Shown: one piece after another, positions 61,623-64,000 of the stretch
How positions within the stretch are numbered: the stretch's first letter is position 1
Layout of the letters: the number at the start of each line of letters is the position of its first letter
NCBI GenBank assembly: GCA_030268105.1
Contig: BSDZ01000089.1
Coordinates: 1,240,001 to 1,304,000 of the forward strand
DNA: 64,000 nt
DNA from: Volvox africanus
Lineage: Eukaryota > Chlorophyta > Chlorophyceae > Chlamydomonadales > Volvocaceae
Reading direction: 5' to 3'
Notes under the pieces: model-generated
Seen by the model: the letters and a program-made list of their open reading frames with translations, nothing else
The model's database searches: none
What the model was told of the DNA's origin: nothing
Translations under genes and position numbers: made by a program

Positions 61623-64000
61623 TCATGCCACCACTTTCGCCAGGAAAGTCATATCCAAAATCTTCATGTCATTGCTGACATCACATTTGACAATGCCGTC
61701 AGCGTTATCAATGCCGATAAGGGTGCCTGTGACGCCCAGGACGTCCTGTGTCTCCGCCTTAATGACCTTGACCTTGTCTCTTTTAGAAGGCCGCACCACC
61801 GTCAGTGTGCGTGCATCATGGGTCTCCAACGCGGCACCGGCTGAGGGAAAAAGAGCAGGAAGAAAACCCACTCACCTCCAAAAACAGTATATACTAAAGA
61901 GAACGTGCATGCAAATCAAAAGATTGTTGCTCAACGGCTCCCACCAAGAATTTAAGAGAAGAATTCTGGCGCCCCCACGATAGCCCCAAGACCACGTCCT
62001 CGAATTTGAAACACAGACGCAGCCACGAGCCCGTCCAAACTGACTGGCACATAAATCTCGGCCCGTACTCTGATAACCTGCTTTTATGTCTTCCATGTCA
62101 CCCCATTCCCTTCCCTACCCTTTCTCACCATCCGGCGCAAAGCCTGCGTCCTGCGAAAAAGTTCCCGGCTGCAGGTTGAGCGTCCCATCCGGTTGTGCGA
62201 ACCTCACCAGGCACGATCTCCCGTCCGGTGTCTGCACAAGAATGCCGCCCCAAGTACCGAAATCTTCCAATATGCCAAGGACAGCGGGCGTCCCCACGTC
62301 CAGGCCACCTGCGCCGCCGTTCCCGAATTGGGCCAAGATAGGAATGTGTGTGGTTTGCGCGGAAGCTTCAGACACGGAGTCGCAACGATGATTCAATGTA
62401 GCCGAATCGTAGACAATCAGGGTGTACCATTGTCTTCCGATATTGCAGATGAAACGATATTATTAAGTCTCGCACAGCGAGTAAAACCGTTGCTTAGTCG
62501 AAATATGAACAGGAGAGCCCGTACGGTTGCTTGTAATGCAGCTTCTTTCGGAACGATCGCAGGCAAGGCTAACAGTATGTACTGTACTGATTGCTCGTCA
62601 ACACACTATCAACAATCCCCGTTTTCGCGCCCCGTGAGTGTGATAAACAAGGGGCGTTCGTGTAAACCTTGGTTACAATCAGATGTGTCTGTATCTATCC
62701 TTTACGGCAGCATAGCAAACGTTCGCCGAGTGACGAGCTGTGCAAGAACGTTCGCACTTCGCACGACTTAAGCTCCTCGTTAAAGTACTCAACAGATAAA
62801 GCTAAAACTCAAACGTAACATCCCTGTATTTCTTTTACATACTGCGATTTATATGACCAAGTGTATCGTAAAGCATGTGGGATCGATGCCAACAGTGTAT
62901 AATTTTAACCGAAAGGCCGATGACAGCACGATTATCGCAAGCAGAAGTTTGTGTTTCGACTCCGCAGTGGCATCCGCCACCCCTTCAGCCAACATGCCGT
63001 TCAAATACGACCGGACTCTGCGCAGCCTAGCCCTTAAGAAGCACTTACCTGGCGTCCCTGGGGTGTAGATGTGCCCAGAAGGAGTGAAGGCCGGTGTGTA
63101 AGCGGTTGGCATGCCCGGAGTAGGCGCGCTGAGGCCGGGAGTGCCCGTGGCAGCGTGTGTTCCAGGTGTGTATCCGCTTGCGTCGAAGGAAGCCCCTCCA
63201 GGCGTCGGTGCCGCGTCCACGCCAGGCGTGGGGGCGGCTAGATATGGTGTTCGAGCAAGGCCTGGGGTAGGCGCCAGGTTTGGTGTGCCTGCATGTGACA
63301 ACGGAGCCCGACGGCACCACGACGGTTATATTCAGAAAGTTAGAAACCCAAAAGGTGACGGCAAACCTAGTCGGCGGAACTTGGCTACACATAGTATGCA
63401 CGTTGTGTCTCAAAAAATTGAAGATTAGACTGGTCAACAGAATCCTCACCAGCCCGGTTCGAATATTGTGCCAGCGTTGCATAGAGGCGGGCGGAAACAG
63501 CCGGCGCCGCCGCATCATCACCAGACTGATTCCCACGCGCGGGCCAGAACTCACCTGCAACGCCATGGTGATGCTGGTGCGGACCTGCTGGTGTGGGTGC
63601 GTGCATGGCTTCCTGCGGTGTGAAGCCCTGCGGCGTAAGCGCAGGCGTCATGGCCTGTTGCTGCGGCGTGGGCGCAGTGCCGCCATAGCCAGGTGTCGGG
63701 GCCGTCATGGGCTGATGCCTCGAGCCCCCGTCGCCCCAGTATCCATCATTCTCGCCACTCGTGTGGTGAGCGGGGGTGTACGGCGCATGCGCAGGCGTAT
63801 AAGGCGCATGCGCAGGCGTCATTGACGGATGAGATGGCGTCATTGAGTAGTGGGCTGGGGTCTGCATGCCCGGGTGGGCTGGCGTCTGCGGGGGTTGCCT
63901 GCAGGAATGACATGAGGCGAGGCCGCGGAGGCAAGAAAATAAATATACATTAGCGGATTGTATGGTGTCGTGGTTGATGTGTGTTGAGGTTAGGTTCTGG
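61623..64000 (-). CDS. SPT5: Transcription elongation factor SPT5, C-terminal part
   Basis: SPT5 pairs with SPT4 (DSIF) and travels with RNA polymerase II. Only the C-terminal exons are here (minus): 63898-63555, 63288-63049, 62308-62129, 61840-61623, joining in phase; the NGN and first KOW domains lie right of the window. Exons one and two hold the C-terminal repeat region: many TPAH, APYTP, APTPG and YTPG units, the type of Thr-Pro repeats phosphorylated by CDK9-like kinases. Then a stretch with LGILEDFGTWGGILVQTPDG, and the final KOW-like domain RPSKRDKVKVIKAE ... GTLIGIDNADGIVKCD ... MKILDMTFLAKVVA, ending at a TGA. This last domain matches the conserved SPT5 C-terminus well. The exon at 62308 has the least certain start. 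Confidence 0.92.
63765..63845. repeat. DNA repeats encoding SPT5 TPAH units
   Basis: Two near-perfect 21-bp copies (each with GGCGCATGCGCAGGCGT) flanked by diverged copies. On the minus strand they encode successive APYTPAH units, so recent tandem duplication has added to the C-terminal repeat region. Confidence 0.85.

Overview
The window is nuclear DNA from a chlamydomonadalean (volvocine-type) green alga. Reasons: intron-rich genes of plant and flagellate type; a class III cyclase and a TKL-like kinase of the kind expanded in these algae; TGTAA poly(A) signals; a plant-type RR-TZF CCCH protein; and a short tract of AAAACCCT, the Chlamydomonas-type telomere unit. Codon use is less GC-biased than in Chlamydomonas reinhardtii, so I would not name a species. 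No prokaryotic operon, phage, CRISPR array or clear transposon was found.

Layout, left to right. Minus strand: ISE2-type chloroplast DExH RNA helicase (10777 to beyond base 1, 3' end missing) and an IMP2-type mitochondrial inner-membrane protease (13111-11358). Plus strand: a BART-domain protein (13549-14503), ribosomal protein L11 (16645-18634), a PAS/class III nucleotide cyclase (20156-26462), a tandem C2H2/UBA/PUB protein (29445-35352) and a large TKL-like protein kinase with an N-acylation motif (38029-47679). Minus: an ApaH-like phosphatase (53054-51163). Plus: a TMEM230-like membrane protein (53480-54165). Minus: an RR-TZF CCCH zinc-finger protein (59831-57053) and the last exons of SPT5 (63898-61623, 5' part beyond the window).

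Two gene pairs are divergent with starts about 430 bp apart (IMP2/BART and ApaH-like/TMEM230), suggesting shared promoter regions. Otherwise the genes look like independent housekeeping and signalling genes, not a functional cluster. Several concern RNA (helicase, RR-TZF, SPT5, possible decapping-type ALPH), but that may be chance.

Exon joins were worked out by eye from splice signals, reading phase and family similarity. For ten of the eleven genes the phases close completely over the exons listed, apart from one unlocated helicase exon. The kinase N-terminal half has three junctions I could not fix. Intergenic gaps of 1.5-3.5 kb hold no gene I can support. The most noteworthy observations are an unusual Asp/Thr substrate-pocket pair in the cyclase, three probable GC-AG introns in three neighbouring genes, an interstitial telomere-type repeat inside a kinase intron, a ~470 bp polypurine minisatellite inside the helicase gene, and a repeat array in the CCCH protein. 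I did not find a clearly new multi-gene system.
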